Below, piece by piece: positions 32,921-41,931 of a DNA stretch of 43,803 nucleotides. The stretch is taken from assembly GCA_028279885.1 (NCBI GenBank), contig JANQMX010000070.1:1-43803 (forward strand), in the 5' to 3' direction. The notes under the pieces are model-generated. The model did not search any database. It saw nothing but the letters and a program-made list of their open reading frames with translations, and was not told where the DNA came from. Every line of letters begins with the position of its first letter. Position 1 is the first letter of the stretch. Made by a program: the position numbers and the translations under genes. The stretch is from Rhodovibrionaceae bacterium. Lineage in GTDB: Bacteria > Pseudomonadota > Alphaproteobacteria > Kiloniellales > DSM-21159.

Positions 32921-34072
32921 GTGAGCGCAGACCGCAAAATCGCTATCGCCTTGCCGGTCACCGGCGAGGAGGAGTGGGCCGCGCTGAAGGATCCGCTGGA
33001 AAGCGGCTGGCTGACGCAAGGGCCGAAGGTGGCGGCCTTCGAGAAGACCTTCGCAGCGCGCCACGACGTGGCCCATGCGCTGGCCACCACCTCCTGCACC
33101 ACCGCCCTGCATCTCGCCTTGGCGACCTTGGGCATCGGTCCTGGCGACGAGGTCATCGTGCCGGCCTTTACCTGGGTCTCGACCGCGAACGTGGTGCTCT
33201 ACTGCGGTGCTACGCCGGTCTTCGCCGACGTCGACCCGGCGACCTTCAACCTGGACGTCGAGGATGCGCTGCGCCGGGTGACATCGCGCACGAAAGCCGT
33301 CATTCCCGTGCATCTCTTCGGCCTCTGCGCCGATATCGATGCTTTGCGCACTGCCCTGCCTGATCATGTGCGCATCGTCGAGGATGCCGCCTGCGCGGCT
33401 GGGGCCGCCTATAAGGGCCGCCCGGCCGGCGGCCTGGGGGACTTCGCCTGCTTCAGCTTCCACCCGCGCAAATCGATCACCACCGGTGAGGGCGGCATGC
33501 TGACGACCAACGATCCGGCCCTGGCCGAGAAGGCTGAAAAGCTGCGCAATCACGGCGCATCGGTTTCCGAAGAGGTGCGCCACAACGGCCCGCGACCCTA
33601 TCTCCTGCCGGATTTCAACCTGCTCGGCTTCAACTACCGGATGACCGACCTGCAGGGCGCCGTCGGCCTGGTTCAGCTCGGCAAGCTGGACGATTTCATC
33701 GCCGCGCGTGCCCGCGCCGCCGCCGCCTACCGCGACGCCTTGTCCGGCTTGAACTGGCTGCGCTGCCCGGACGAGCCGATGGATGGCCAGCATGCCTGGC
33801 AGGCCTTCGTCACCTATGTCGACCCCGATGGCGCGCCCTTGGCCCGGAACGACATCATGGAGCGGCTGGAGGCGCGCGGCATCGCCACGCGGCCCGGCAC
33901 CCACGCGGTTCATATGCTGGGCTACTACCGGGAGCGCTTCGGCCTCAATCCCGACGACTACCCGGGGGCCAGGGACTGCGATCGTCATTCCATGGCGATC
34001 CCCTTGCACAACCGCATGACCAACGACGACTATGCCTATGTCATCGACAACCTGCTCGGTCTCCAGACCTGA
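32921..34072 (+). CDS. DegT/DnrJ/EryC1 sugar aminotransferase (second copy)
   Basis: A 383-residue PLP enzyme distinct from the WlbC-type protein encoded upstream. Landmarks are ESGWLTQGPKVAAFEKTFAA, TTSCTTALHLALATLGIGPGDEVIVPAFTW, VEDAACAAGAAYKG, the Schiff-base Lys in FSFHPRKSITTGEGGML, and GFNYRMTDLQGAVGLVQLGKLD. These are typical of C4-aminotransferases for 4-keto sugars, though regiochemistry cannot be read directly. The start is a GTG directly after the SDR stop (3-nt gap), so the two are likely coupled. It adds a second amino function to the sugar set, giving further amines that the acyl- or formyltransferases of the locus could modify. Confidence 0.88.
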   Translation: MSADRKIAIALPVTGEEEWAALKDPLESGWLTQGPKVAAFEKTFAARHDVAHALATTSCTTALHLALATLGIGPGDEVIVPAFTWVSTANVVLYCGATPVFADVDPATFNLDVEDALRRVTSRTKAVIPVHLFGLCADIDALRTALPDHVRIVEDAACAAGAAYKGRPAGGLGDFACFSFHPRKSITTGEGGMLTTNDPALAEKAEKLRNHGASVSEEVRHNGPRPYLLPDFNLLGFNYRMTDLQGAVGLVQLGKLDDFIAARARAAAAYRDALSGLNWLRCPDEPMDGQHAWQAFVTYVDPDGAPLARNDIMERLEARGIATRPGTHAVHMLGYYRERFGLNPDDYPGARDCDRHSMAIPLHNRMTNDDYAYVIDNLLGLQT

Positions 34073-34084
34073 GAGGAGAGGGAC

Positions 34085-36022
34085 ATGTGCGGTATAGCCG
34101 GCGTCCTGCACCGTGACGGCAGACCAGCCTCCCCGGTCCTGCTCAACAAGATGGCCGATGCCATCGCGCATAGAGGGCCAGACGATTACGGCGTCTATGT
34201 CGACGGCAGCCTGGGGCTGAGCCACAGGCGGCTTTCGATCATCGATCTCTCCTCAGCCGGTGCCCAGCCGATGCTCTCGGCCGACGGGCGCTTCGTCCTC
34301 AGCTACAACGGCGAGCTTTACAATTTTCAGGAACTACGGCGTGAGCTTGAGGCCAAGGGCCGACGCTTTCGCTCGCACAGTGACACCGAGGTGGTGCTTG
34401 AGGCTTTCGCCGAGTGGGGAACCACTGCGATCGAGCGCTTCAACGGCATGTTCGCTTTTGCGGTCTGGGACCGCGAAGAGCAGCGCCTGACGCTGGCGCG
34501 CGACCGTTTCGGCGTGAAGCCGCTCTACTATGCCGATCTCGGCCACTCCATTCTCTTCGGCTCAGAGGTGAAGGCGATCCTCGCCCATCCGGATTATCGG
34601 GCCGAGATCGACATCGAGGGTCTGCAGGAATACTTCGCGTTCCAGAACTTCTTTACCGACCGGACCCTCTTCACCAACGTTCGCCTGCTGCCGGCCGGCA
34701 GTTGGCTGCAAACGACGCTCGGCGCTGGTCAGGATGCGCGGCTGGCGCAGTACTGGGACTTCAATTTCCATGACAGCGACGAGGCGACGTCCGAGGAAAA
34801 CTATGTCGAGCAGCTGCGGCATCTTTTCGAGCAGGCCGTCACTCGGCAGCTGGTCAGCGACGTTCCGGTTTCGAGCTACCTGAGCGGCGGCATCGATTCC
34901 GGCTCGATCGCTTGCATTGCTGCGCAACAGCTCCCGTATATGCGCAGCTTCACGGTCGGTTTCGATCTACATTCGGCTTCCGGGTTGGAACTTGCCTTCG
35001 ACGAGCGCGAGAGCGCCGAATACATGTCCTATATCTTCAAGACCGAGCACTATGAAATGGTCTTGAAGGCAGGCGACATGGAGCGCTGCCTGTCCGACCT
35101 GGTCTGGCACCTGGAGGAGCCGCGCGTCGGACAATCCTACCCCAACTTCTATGCCGCCAAGCTCGCCAGCCGTTTCGGCAAGGTGGTGCTGGCCGGCACT
35201 GGCGGCGATGAGATCCTCGGCGGTTATCCCTGGCGCTACTACCGGGGCACCGACCAGCAGAGCTTCGAAACCTTCCTCGACGGCTATCACGCCTACTGGC
35301 AACGGCTGCTGTCCGATGCGGAGGCCAGCCGAGTGCTTGGCAGCACGCAGCAACAGGGCGGCCGAGTATCGACCCGGGAGATCATGGGTAGCGTCTTTCA
35401 GCACCATATGAGTGCCCTGCGGCGGCCGGAAGACTTCATCAATCATTCGCTCTACCTGGAATCGAGAACCTTCCTTCAGGGTTTGCTCGTCGTCGAGGAC
35501 AAGCTCTCGATGGCGCACGGCCTGGAGACGCGGGTGCCTTTCCTCGACAACGACCTGGTCGACTTGGCGATGCGCATCCCGGTCCGTTTCAAGGTCAAGA
35601 GCGTGTCGGAAGAGGAGCGCATCGACGAGAACCTGCCGTCGAAGCGGCTGCAGTCCCGCTTCCTGCGCACGAAAGCGGGTAAGCTGATCATGCGCAAGGC
35701 GATGTCTGCCTTCCTGCCTGAGGAGATCGTCGATCGCACGAAGCAGGGCTTTTCGGCGCCGGATGCCTCCTGGTTCCGCGGCGAAAGCCTCGACTATGTG
35801 CGCGATACGCTGATCAACAAGAGCAGCCCGATCTACGACTATCTCGACCGCACCGCGACCATCGGCTTGATCGAAGAGCACTTGGAGGGCAGGCAGAACA
35901 GGCGCTTGCTCATCTGGTCGTTGCTGTACTTCTCGGAATGGTGCAATCGCTTCCTCAAGGACACAGGCGCAGCGGTCGCCGAAGCGCCTGCTTTGCGGGA
36001 CGTGAGGCACGCCGGCGCGTAA
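34085..36022 (+). CDS. AsnB-type glutamine amidotransferase 1
   Basis: A 645-residue enzyme with an N-terminal Ntn glutaminase domain (MCGIAGVLHRDG, Cys2 nucleophile; RLSIIDLSSAGAQPM; YNGELYNF; HSDTEVVLE) and a C-terminal ATP-pyrophosphatase domain (SYLSGGIDSGSIACIAA). It forms an amide from a carboxylate using Gln and ATP. Long AsnB homologues inside polysaccharide loci, such as WbpS and WbtH, are linked to uronamide formation rather than to asparagine. Residues 290-310, with FTVGFDLHSASGLELAF, are unlike plain AsnB. It starts 12 nt after the aminotransferase, with GAGAGG as ribosome-binding site. Use of a uronic acid as substrate is inferred from the location. Confidence 0.88.
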   Translation: MCGIAGVLHRDGRPASPVLLNKMADAIAHRGPDDYGVYVDGSLGLSHRRLSIIDLSSAGAQPMLSADGRFVLSYNGELYNFQELRRELEAKGRRFRSHSDTEVVLEAFAEWGTTAIERFNGMFAFAVWDREEQRLTLARDRFGVKPLYYADLGHSILFGSEVKAILAHPDYRAEIDIEGLQEYFAFQNFFTDRTLFTNVRLLPAGSWLQTTLGAGQDARLAQYWDFNFHDSDEATSEENYVEQLRHLFEQAVTRQLVSDVPVSSYLSGGIDSGSIACIAAQQLPYMRSFTVGFDLHSASGLELAFDERESAEYMSYIFKTEHYEMVLKAGDMERCLSDLVWHLEEPRVGQSYPNFYAAKLASRFGKVVLAGTGGDEILGGYPWRYYRGTDQQSFETFLDGYHAYWQRLLSDAEASRVLGSTQQQGGRVSTREIMGSVFQHHMSALRRPEDFINHSLYLESRTFLQGLLVVEDKLSMAHGLETRVPFLDNDLVDLAMRIPVRFKVKSVSEEERIDENLPSKRLQSRFLRTKAGKLIMRKAMSAFLPEEIVDRTKQGFSAPDASWFRGESLDYVRDTLINKSSPIYDYLDRTATIGLIEEHLEGRQNRRLLIWSLLYFSEWCNRFLKDTGAAVAEAPALRDVRHAGA

Positions 36023-36073
36023 ACCGAACCGCCCGTCTCCGGACGAAGACTTTGAGCGACGTGTAGGAAGCAC

Positions 36074-38035
36074 ATGTGCGGCATAGCGGGCTACTGGTCT
36101 CCCAAAGCCGAAGACAGCGCGGATCGGATGAGGGCGCTGGCCGAAGCCATGGCGATCGCCATCCGCCATCGCGGGCCCGACGCCGGCGGCACCTGGTGCG
36201 CGCCCGAAGCCGGCGTAGCCTTCGGTCACCGCCGTCTCTCGATCATCGACCTCTCCGAGGCCGGCGCCCAGCCCATGACCTCCCACTGCGGGCGCTACGT
36301 CATCTGCTACAACGGCGAGATCTACAACTTCCCCGACCTGCGCCGCGAGCTGGAAGGCCTCGGCCACAGCTTCCATGGCCATTCCGACACCGAGGTGCTG
36401 CTCGCCGCCATCGCCCAGTGGGGCATCGAAGAGGCGCTAACGCGGGCCAATGGCATGTTCGCCTTCGCCCTCTGGGATACGCAGACGCGGCAGCTCACCC
36501 TGGCGCGCGACCGCACCGGCAAGAAGCCGCTGTACTACGGCTGGTCGGGCGGTACGCTGCTCTTCGGTTCGGAACTGAAAGCGCTCGCCGCGCATCCGGC
36601 CTTTGCGCGGGAGATCGACCGCGACGTGCTGACGCTGTTCATCCAGTACGGCTATGTCCCCTCCCCACACTGCATCTTCCGCGGCTTGCGTCAGCTCGCG
36701 CCCGGCACCTGGGTCACCTTCAGCGCGGACGACCGGGGACAGCTCCCGGAACCCAGGACCTTCTGGTCGGCCAAGCAGGTGGCCGAAGCCGGCGCCCAGA
36801 GGCCTTTCGTCGGCAACCAGGAAGACGCCGCCGAGAGCTTGGACGAACTTCTCAAGGCAGCCGTCGGCCGGCGCATGGTGGCCGACGTGCCGCTCGGCGC
36901 GCTGCTGTCGGGGGGCCTCGATTCTTCGATCGTGGTGGCGCTGATGCAGGCGCAGAGCAACCGGCCGATCAAGACGTTCTCCATCGGCTTCGAGGAGGAG
37001 CGCTACAATGAGGCGGTGCACGCCCGCGCCATCGCCGCGCATCTCGGCACCGAGCATCGCGAGCTGACGGTGACGCCCAAGGACGCCCTGGAGCTTATCC
37101 CCCGCCTGCCAAGCCTCTACGACGAGCCCTTCGCGGACAGCTCGCAGGTGCCGACCTACTTCGTCTCCAAGCTGGCGCGCGAGGAGCTGACCGTAGCGTT
37201 GTCCGGCGACGGCGGCGACGAGCTCTTCGCCGGCTACAACGCCTATTTCCGGGTGCTCAAGCAGTGGCAGACCGCCGCCGCGCGCCCGGAAGGCCTGCAA
37301 CGCTTGCGCACTTGCGCGGCGCGCAGCGCCGCCACGGCGCTTTGGCGCCTGGCCGGGCCCAACGCCCCCCTGCCGCAGCAGCCCGGCAAGCTGGCGTTAG
37401 CCTTCCGCAAGCTGATGAAAGCCGTGCGCATCGAAGGCGGTCGCGACGCCCCCGACACTTACGTACGCAAGCGGGCGCGGCATCCGGCGCCGAGTCGCCT
37501 GGTGCTCGGCGGGCAGACGCTGCAAACCGTGATGGACGACCGCCGGGACTGGCCCCAGGGCCTCGGCGAAATGTCGTTGATGCAGTGGCTCGACCTGGTC
37601 TTCTGGCTGCCCAGCGACGTGCTGACCAAGGTGGACCGCGCCAGTATGGCCGTCAGCCTGGAGGTGCGCTGCCCCTTGCTGGACCCCAACGTGCTGGCCT
37701 TCGCCTGGTCGCTTCCCGAGGGGATGCGCAGCGACAGCCGCGGCGGCAAGCGGCCGCTGCGCGACGTGCTGGCTCGCTACGTGCCGCCCGAGCTGACCGA
37801 GCGGCCGAAGCAGGGCTTCGCCATTCCCGTCGGCACCTGGCTGCGGGAGCCGCTGCGCGATTGGGCCGAGGCGCTGCTGTCGGAACAGCGCCTTAAGCGG
37901 GAAGGCTTCTTTGCCGCCAACGAGGTGCAGGACATCTGGCGCCAGCACCTGCACGGCTGGCGCGACCACAATCAGCTGCTCTGGAGCTTCCTGATGTTCC
38001 AGAGCTGGGCCGAAGACTGGAAGGTCAGCGCCTGA
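36074..38035 (+). CDS. AsnB-type glutamine amidotransferase 2
   Basis: A 653-residue paralogue of the preceding enzyme with a separate history: MCGIAGYWSPKAED (Cys2), YNGEIYNFPDLRRELEG, SGGLDSSIVVALMQAQ (pyrophosphate loop) and LSGDGGDELFAGYN. It is closer to the AsnB forms tied to exosortase/EPS clusters. Tandem presence suggests that two carboxylates or two glycan positions are amidated, or that one copy has another nitrogen donor role. It follows after 51 nt. All key residues are present in both copies, so neither looks inactive. The DNA is much GC-richer than the AT-rich part of the locus near 21-23 kb. Confidence 0.88.
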   Translation: MCGIAGYWSPKAEDSADRMRALAEAMAIAIRHRGPDAGGTWCAPEAGVAFGHRRLSIIDLSEAGAQPMTSHCGRYVICYNGEIYNFPDLRRELEGLGHSFHGHSDTEVLLAAIAQWGIEEALTRANGMFAFALWDTQTRQLTLARDRTGKKPLYYGWSGGTLLFGSELKALAAHPAFAREIDRDVLTLFIQYGYVPSPHCIFRGLRQLAPGTWVTFSADDRGQLPEPRTFWSAKQVAEAGAQRPFVGNQEDAAESLDELLKAAVGRRMVADVPLGALLSGGLDSSIVVALMQAQSNRPIKTFSIGFEEERYNEAVHARAIAAHLGTEHRELTVTPKDALELIPRLPSLYDEPFADSSQVPTYFVSKLAREELTVALSGDGGDELFAGYNAYFRVLKQWQTAAARPEGLQRLRTCAARSAATALWRLAGPNAPLPQQPGKLALAFRKLMKAVRIEGGRDAPDTYVRKRARHPAPSRLVLGGQTLQTVMDDRRDWPQGLGEMSLMQWLDLVFWLPSDVLTKVDRASMAVSLEVRCPLLDPNVLAFAWSLPEGMRSDSRGGKRPLRDVLARYVPPELTERPKQGFAIPVGTWLREPLRDWAEALLSEQRLKREGFFAANEVQDIWRQHLHGWRDHNQLLWSFLMFQSWAEDWKVSA

Positions 38036-38112
38036 GGTAGGTGAACACGCCCTTGCCGCCCTTCGCCCGGCGCGGCAAGCTGACGCCTTACGGTAGAGGG
38101 AAGGTGGGGCAG

Positions 38113-39204
38113 ATGAACCGGGCGACGGCCGAAGCCGATCACATCTCCATGGCCGGCGGCTATTCGCTGGCCACCCGCGGCGCCAAGCACGTTATCGACC
38201 ATGCCCTGCCGCGCGTCCGTGCGGCCATCGAGGCACTGCCCTTGGCGGAAGGACGGCCCTTCGTAATGAGCGACATGGGCACCGCCGACGGCGGCACCTC
38301 GCTGTCGATGGTTGCGGATGCCCTCGGCATGGCGCGGGCGCGCCAGCCCGCGCGCGGCCTTTGGATGGTCTACTGCGATCAGCAGGGCAACGACTACAAC
38401 ACCTTAGCGGGCAACGTCTATGGCGAGGACTCGCCGCTGTCCGGCATCGCCGACTGCCACGTCACCATGTCGGCCACCTCCTTCTACCGCCAGATCCTCC
38501 CGGCCGGCAGCCTCGACCTCGGTTTCTCGGCCACGGCCATGCACTGGCTGAGCCGCAAGCCGGCCGACATCAGCGACCATGTGCACATGACGGGCGCGAG
38601 CGGCCTTGAGCTGGCAGCCTTCCGCGACCAGGGTCATCGGGATTGGCGGACCATCCTGCTGCACCGCGCCACGGAACTGGCGCCGGGCGGGCGGCTGGTG
38701 CTGGTCAACTTCGGCAAGGACGAAGAGGGCCGCTACCTCGGCAACACTGAGGGCGTGCCCATGTTCGATAGCTTCAATGCCCTGTGGCAGAGCTTCCTCG
38801 ACGAGGGGCAGATCACCGCGGACGAGTATCGGGCCATGACCCTGCCGCAATACTACAACACGGTGGAGGAGTTCTCGGCTCCGCTGACCGACCCGTCGGA
38901 GCCGGCCTACCAGGCGGGCCTCAGGCTGGAGGCGATCGAGACGCGAGTCACGCCCTGTCCCTACCGCCTGGCCTTCGAGGGCCACGGGGACGCGTCGCGC
39001 TTCGCACGGGAGTACATTCCCACCCTGCGCTCCTGGACACAGAGCACATTCCACGGCGCGCTTTCGCCCACACGGACGGCGGACGAGCGCCGCGCCTTGA
39101 TCGAAGCCTACTACTACGACTACGAGCGCATGGTGCGGCAGGCTCCCAGCGGGCACGGAATGGACTATGTCCATATTTACATGACCGTCCGTAAGGACGG
39201 CTGA
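38113..39204 (+). CDS. SABATH-type SAM-dependent carboxyl methyltransferase
   Basis: A 363-residue protein of the methyltransferase 7 family. Landmarks: GGYSLATRGAKHVID at the N terminus, MSDMGTADGGTSLSM for the SAM loop, SFYRQILPAGSLDLGFSATAMHWLSRKP for the family core, and LVLVNFGKDEEGR. Plant members make methyl esters of salicylic, jasmonic and indole acids. It is the last gene of the glycan locus, 77 nt after amidotransferase 2, so an acidic sugar or glycan carboxylate is a candidate substrate; this is inference. The start is taken as the ATG at 38113 after GGTGGGG; a GTG at 38041 would extend it by 24 residues that look unlike the family. Confidence 0.85.
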   Translation: MNRATAEADHISMAGGYSLATRGAKHVIDHALPRVRAAIEALPLAEGRPFVMSDMGTADGGTSLSMVADALGMARARQPARGLWMVYCDQQGNDYNTLAGNVYGEDSPLSGIADCHVTMSATSFYRQILPAGSLDLGFSATAMHWLSRKPADISDHVHMTGASGLELAAFRDQGHRDWRTILLHRATELAPGGRLVLVNFGKDEEGRYLGNTEGVPMFDSFNALWQSFLDEGQITADEYRAMTLPQYYNTVEEFSAPLTDPSEPAYQAGLRLEAIETRVTPCPYRLAFEGHGDASRFAREYIPTLRSWTQSTFHGALSPTRTADERRALIEAYYYDYERMVRQAPSGHGMDYVHIYMTVRKDG

Positions 39205-39222
39205 GGGTAGGAGAAAGCTGCA

Positions 39223-39420
39223 ATGAGTGTCGGTTTTGCCGTGCTGATGGGCCTTGGGATGGCCATCACTCTCGGCGTGCTCTTCACCGGGCTGATCGCC
39301 ATGGCGCGCGGCGGCGAGTTCAATGACAAATACGCCAACAAGCTGATGCGCGCGCGCATCGTGGCGCAGGCCGTCGCGCTGCTGTTCTTCGCGCTGGCCA
39401 TGCTGACGTCCAAGGGCTGA
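39223..39420 (+). CDS. Twin transmembrane helix small protein (HIG1-like)
   Basis: A 65-residue membrane protein with two helices (FAVLMGLGMAITLGVLFTGLIAMA and ARIVAQAVALLFFALAML) and a short loop NDKYANKLMRARI. This is the bacterial relative of the HIG1 domain, where the pattern NKLMRARV between helices is conserved. Mitochondrial HIG1 proteins modulate respiratory complexes; the bacterial role is not established. It is found next to the cobalamin adenosyltransferase and ETF genes in many alphaproteobacteria, as here. GGAGAAAG lies upstream of the ATG. Confidence 0.85.
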   Translation: MSVGFAVLMGLGMAITLGVLFTGLIAMARGGEFNDKYANKLMRARIVAQAVALLFFALAMLTSKG

Positions 39421-39425
39421 AAAAG

Positions 39426-39989
39426 ATGGTTCAACTCACCCGCATCTACACCCGAGGTGGCGACAAGGGCAAAACCTCGCTCGGCAACGGCAGCCGCGTG
39501 GCCAAGCACAGCCCGCGGGTCGCGGCCTACGGCACGGTCGACGAATGCAATTCCGTCATTGGCCTGGTGCGCTTGCACACCAGCGATGAGGCTGACGCAA
39601 CGCTGGCCCGCATTCAGAACGACCTCTTCGATCTCGGGGCCGATCTCTGCACGCCGGAGGAGGAGGCGCCGGCCTATCCGCCGCTGCGCATCACGGCCGC
39701 GCAGGTCGAGCGGCTGGAGCAGGAGATCGACGTCATGAATGCCGAGCTCGAGCCGCTGCAGTCCTTCGTGCTGCCGGGCGGAACGGCCGCTTCGGCCCAT
39801 CTGCATCTCGCGCGCACGGTGGCCCGTCGGGCGGAGCGGGAGATGACGTCGCTGGCCGACGACGAGGCAATCAATCCGGAGGCCGTGCGCTTCATCAACC
39901 GCCTCTCGGACCTGCTTTTCGTGATGGCACGCTTCCTCAACGACAAGGGGCGCCAGGACGTGCTTTGGGTGCGGGGCGAAAACCGCTGA
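39426..39989 (+). CDS. Cob(I)alamin adenosyltransferase, PduO type
   Basis: A 187-residue enzyme that transfers the 5'-deoxyadenosyl group of ATP to cob(I)alamin. The ATP-binding N terminus TRGGDKGKTSLGNGSR and the later LARTVARRAEREM and INRLSDLLFVMARFLN are the PduO-type pattern. It lies 5 nt after the twin-helix gene and 170 bp before the ETF operon. Adenosylcobalamin made by this enzyme would serve mutases; the MeaB-type GTPase at 3.3 kb is a chaperone for one of them. The length is normal and all motifs are present. Confidence 0.93.
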   Translation: MVQLTRIYTRGGDKGKTSLGNGSRVAKHSPRVAAYGTVDECNSVIGLVRLHTSDEADATLARIQNDLFDLGADLCTPEEEAPAYPPLRITAAQVERLEQEIDVMNAELEPLQSFVLPGGTAASAHLHLARTVARRAEREMTSLADDEAINPEAVRFINRLSDLLFVMARFLNDKGRQDVLWVRGENR

Positions 39990-40032
39990 AAACCTTGCCG
40001 AAGTGACCGGAATCAGGGCTTTTCCACGGCGA

Positions 40033-40061
40033 TTGACTCGCTATTGTCATAGACTTATGTT
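40033..40061 (+). promoter_or_regulatory. Candidate sigma-70 promoter for etfBA
   Basis: TTGACT (40033-40038) and TATGTT (40056-40061) are spaced by 17 nt, close to the consensus TTGACA and TATAAT. The site lies about 100 nt upstream of the EtfB start. No other promoter-like pair stands out in the 170-bp gap. The call comes from sequence pattern only. Confidence 0.45.
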
Positions 40062-40159
40062 GCGCCCGCGAAAAGCACGCCTCGTCCGACATGGAGACGC
40101 GCAAAAATGCCGTCCCTGTCCATGGAAAACACTCACGACATAAGGATCCGAGGGGGGAA

Positions 40160-40909
40160 ATGAAGGTTCTTGTCCCGGTCAAGCGGGTGATCGACGCTTA
40201 CGTGAAGGTCCGCGTCAAGGCGGACGGCTCCGGCGTCGAGACGGCCAACGTCAAAATGTCCATGAACCCCTTCTGCGAGATCGCCGTGGAAGAAGCCGTG
40301 CGCCTCAAGGAGGCGGGTATCGCCAGCGAGATCGTCGCCGTGTCCTGCGGCGTGCAGCAGTCGCAGGAGACCATTCGCACGGCCCTGGCCATGGGCGCCG
40401 ACCGCGGCATCCTGGTCACCAGCGATCAGCCGCTGGAGCCGCTCGGCATCGCCAAGCTCTTGAAGGCGATCGTCGACAAGGAGCAGCCGGAGCTGGTCAT
40501 CCTCGGCAAGCAGGCGGTCGACAACGACAACAATCAGACCGGCCAGATGCTGGCCGCGCTGCTCGGCTGGCCGCAGGGCACCTTCGCCTCCAAGATCGAG
40601 CGCCAGGACGGCGAGCTGAAGGTCACCCGCGAGATCGACGGCGGGCTGGAGACCCTGACGCTCAAGCTTCCGGCCGTGGTCACCGCCGACCTGCGCCTCA
40701 ACGAGCCGCGCTATGCCTCGCTGCCCAACATCATGAAGGCGAAGAAGAAGCCGCTGGAGACCATGACGCCCGAGGATCTCGGCGTTGATGTCATGCCGCG
40801 CCTCACGGTGGTCAAGGTGACCGAGCCGCCGGCGCGCCAGGCCGGCGTCAAGGTCGCCGACGTGTCGGAGCTGGTCAGCAAGCTCAAGAACGAAGCCAAG
40901 GTCATCTAG
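40160..40909 (+). CDS. etfB: Electron transfer flavoprotein subunit beta
   Basis: A 249-residue subunit that binds AMP and pairs with EtfA to carry electrons from acyl-CoA and related dehydrogenases to ETF-quinone oxidoreductase. The opening [20 protein letters not shown], the segment [12 protein letters not shown] and the signature [32 protein letters not shown] are diagnostic. The C-terminal recognition stretch ([18 protein letters not shown]) is present. The ATG is preceded by AGGGGGGAA. The EtfA gene follows after 36 nt. Confidence 0.96.
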   Translation: MKVLVPVKRVIDAYVKVRVKADGSGVETANVKMSMNPFCEIAVEEAVRLKEAGIASEIVAVSCGVQQSQETIRTALAMGADRGILVTSDQPLEPLGIAKLLKAIVDKEQPELVILGKQAVDNDNNQTGQMLAALLGWPQGTFASKIERQDGELKVTREIDGGLETLTLKLPAVVTADLRLNEPRYASLPNIMKAKKKPLETMTPEDLGVDVMPRLTVVKVTEPPARQAGVKVADVSELVSKLKNEAKVI

Positions 40910-40945
40910 GCCGAAACCCCATAGGCGCAGGGAAAAGCGAGCATC

Positions 40946-41881
40946 ATGAGCATTCTTGTCATCGCAGAGCAGGCCGAGGGCGAACTGAACGCCCAGACGC
41001 TCAACGCGATCGCCGCGGCGAAAGAGATAGGCGGCGACATTCACGTGCTGGTGGCCGGCCAGAACTGCGGCGCCGCCGCAGAGGCTGCGGCCAAGATCGA
41101 CGGCGTATCCAAGGTCTTGAAGGCCGATAGCGCGGAATACGCTCACGGCCTGGCCGAGAACCTGGCGCCGCTGGTGGTCAAGCTGGCGGGCAACTACAGC
41201 CACCTGCTGGCCGTGGCCAACACCTTCGGCAAGAACCTGATGCCGCGGGTCTCCGCGCTGCTCGACGTGCAGCAGATCTCCGACATCTCCGGCGTCGAGT
41301 CGGCCGACACCTTCGTCCGCCCGATCTATGCCGGCAATGCCATGGCAACGGTGCAGTCGGGTGACCCGATCAAGGTGGTCACCGTTCGCACCACGGCCTT
41401 CGAGCCGGTGGCGGCGGAAGGCGGCTCGGCTGCCATCGAAGACGTCGAGAGCGTCGGCGACGCCGGCCTTTCCAGCTTCGTCGGCCAGGAATTGACCCAG
41501 TCCGACCGGCCGGAGTTGACCAGCGCGCGCATCGTCATCTCAGGCGGCCGCGGCATGCAGTCCGGCGACAACTTCGTCATGCTGGAGCGGCTGGCCGACA
41601 AGCTGGGCGCCGCCGTCGGCGCCAGCCGGGCCGCCGTCGACGCCGGCTTCGTGCCCAACGACTATCAGGTCGGGCAGACCGGCAAGGTCGTCGCCCCCGA
41701 TCTCTACATCGCCGTCGGTATCTCCGGCGCCATTCAGCACCTGGCCGGCATGAAGGACTCCAAGGTCATCGTCGCCATCAACAAGGACGAGGAGGCGCCG
41801 ATCTTCCAGGTTGCCGACTATGGCCTGGTGGCTGACCTGTTCCAGGCGGTGCCGGAGCTTGAGAAGGAACTCGGAAGCTGA
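40946..41881 (+). CDS. etfA: Electron transfer flavoprotein subunit alpha
   Basis: A 311-residue FAD-binding subunit. The C-terminal FAD domain is clear: [80 protein letters not shown], with its Arg, Ser and His contacts, followed by [20 protein letters not shown]. The N-terminal domain begins [13 protein letters not shown]. It acts with EtfB in the cytoplasm, taking electrons from beta-oxidation type dehydrogenases. The neighbouring 3-hydroxyacyl-CoA dehydrogenase fits that metabolism. Confidence 0.97.
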   Translation: MSILVIAEQAEGELNAQTLNAIAAAKEIGGDIHVLVAGQNCGAAAEAAAKIDGVSKVLKADSAEYAHGLAENLAPLVVKLAGNYSHLLAVANTFGKNLMPRVSALLDVQQISDISGVESADTFVRPIYAGNAMATVQSGDPIKVVTVRTTAFEPVAAEGGSAAIEDVESVGDAGLSSFVGQELTQSDRPELTSARIVISGGRGMQSGDNFVMLERLADKLGAAVGASRAAVDAGFVPNDYQVGQTGKVVAPDLYIAVGISGAIQHLAGMKDSKVIVAINKDEEAPIFQVADYGLVADLFQAVPELEKELGS

Positions 41882-41931
41882 GCCGCCGACAGTCGCGCGG
41901 AGCGCAGCGGATCACGATCGAGAGACAAGCC

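Noticed and set aside
32189-34225. 678-codon open frame on the minus strand
   Set aside because: Antisense to the epimerase and aminotransferase genes, which have clear families. The frame is open because of GC-rich third positions and its translation matches no fold.
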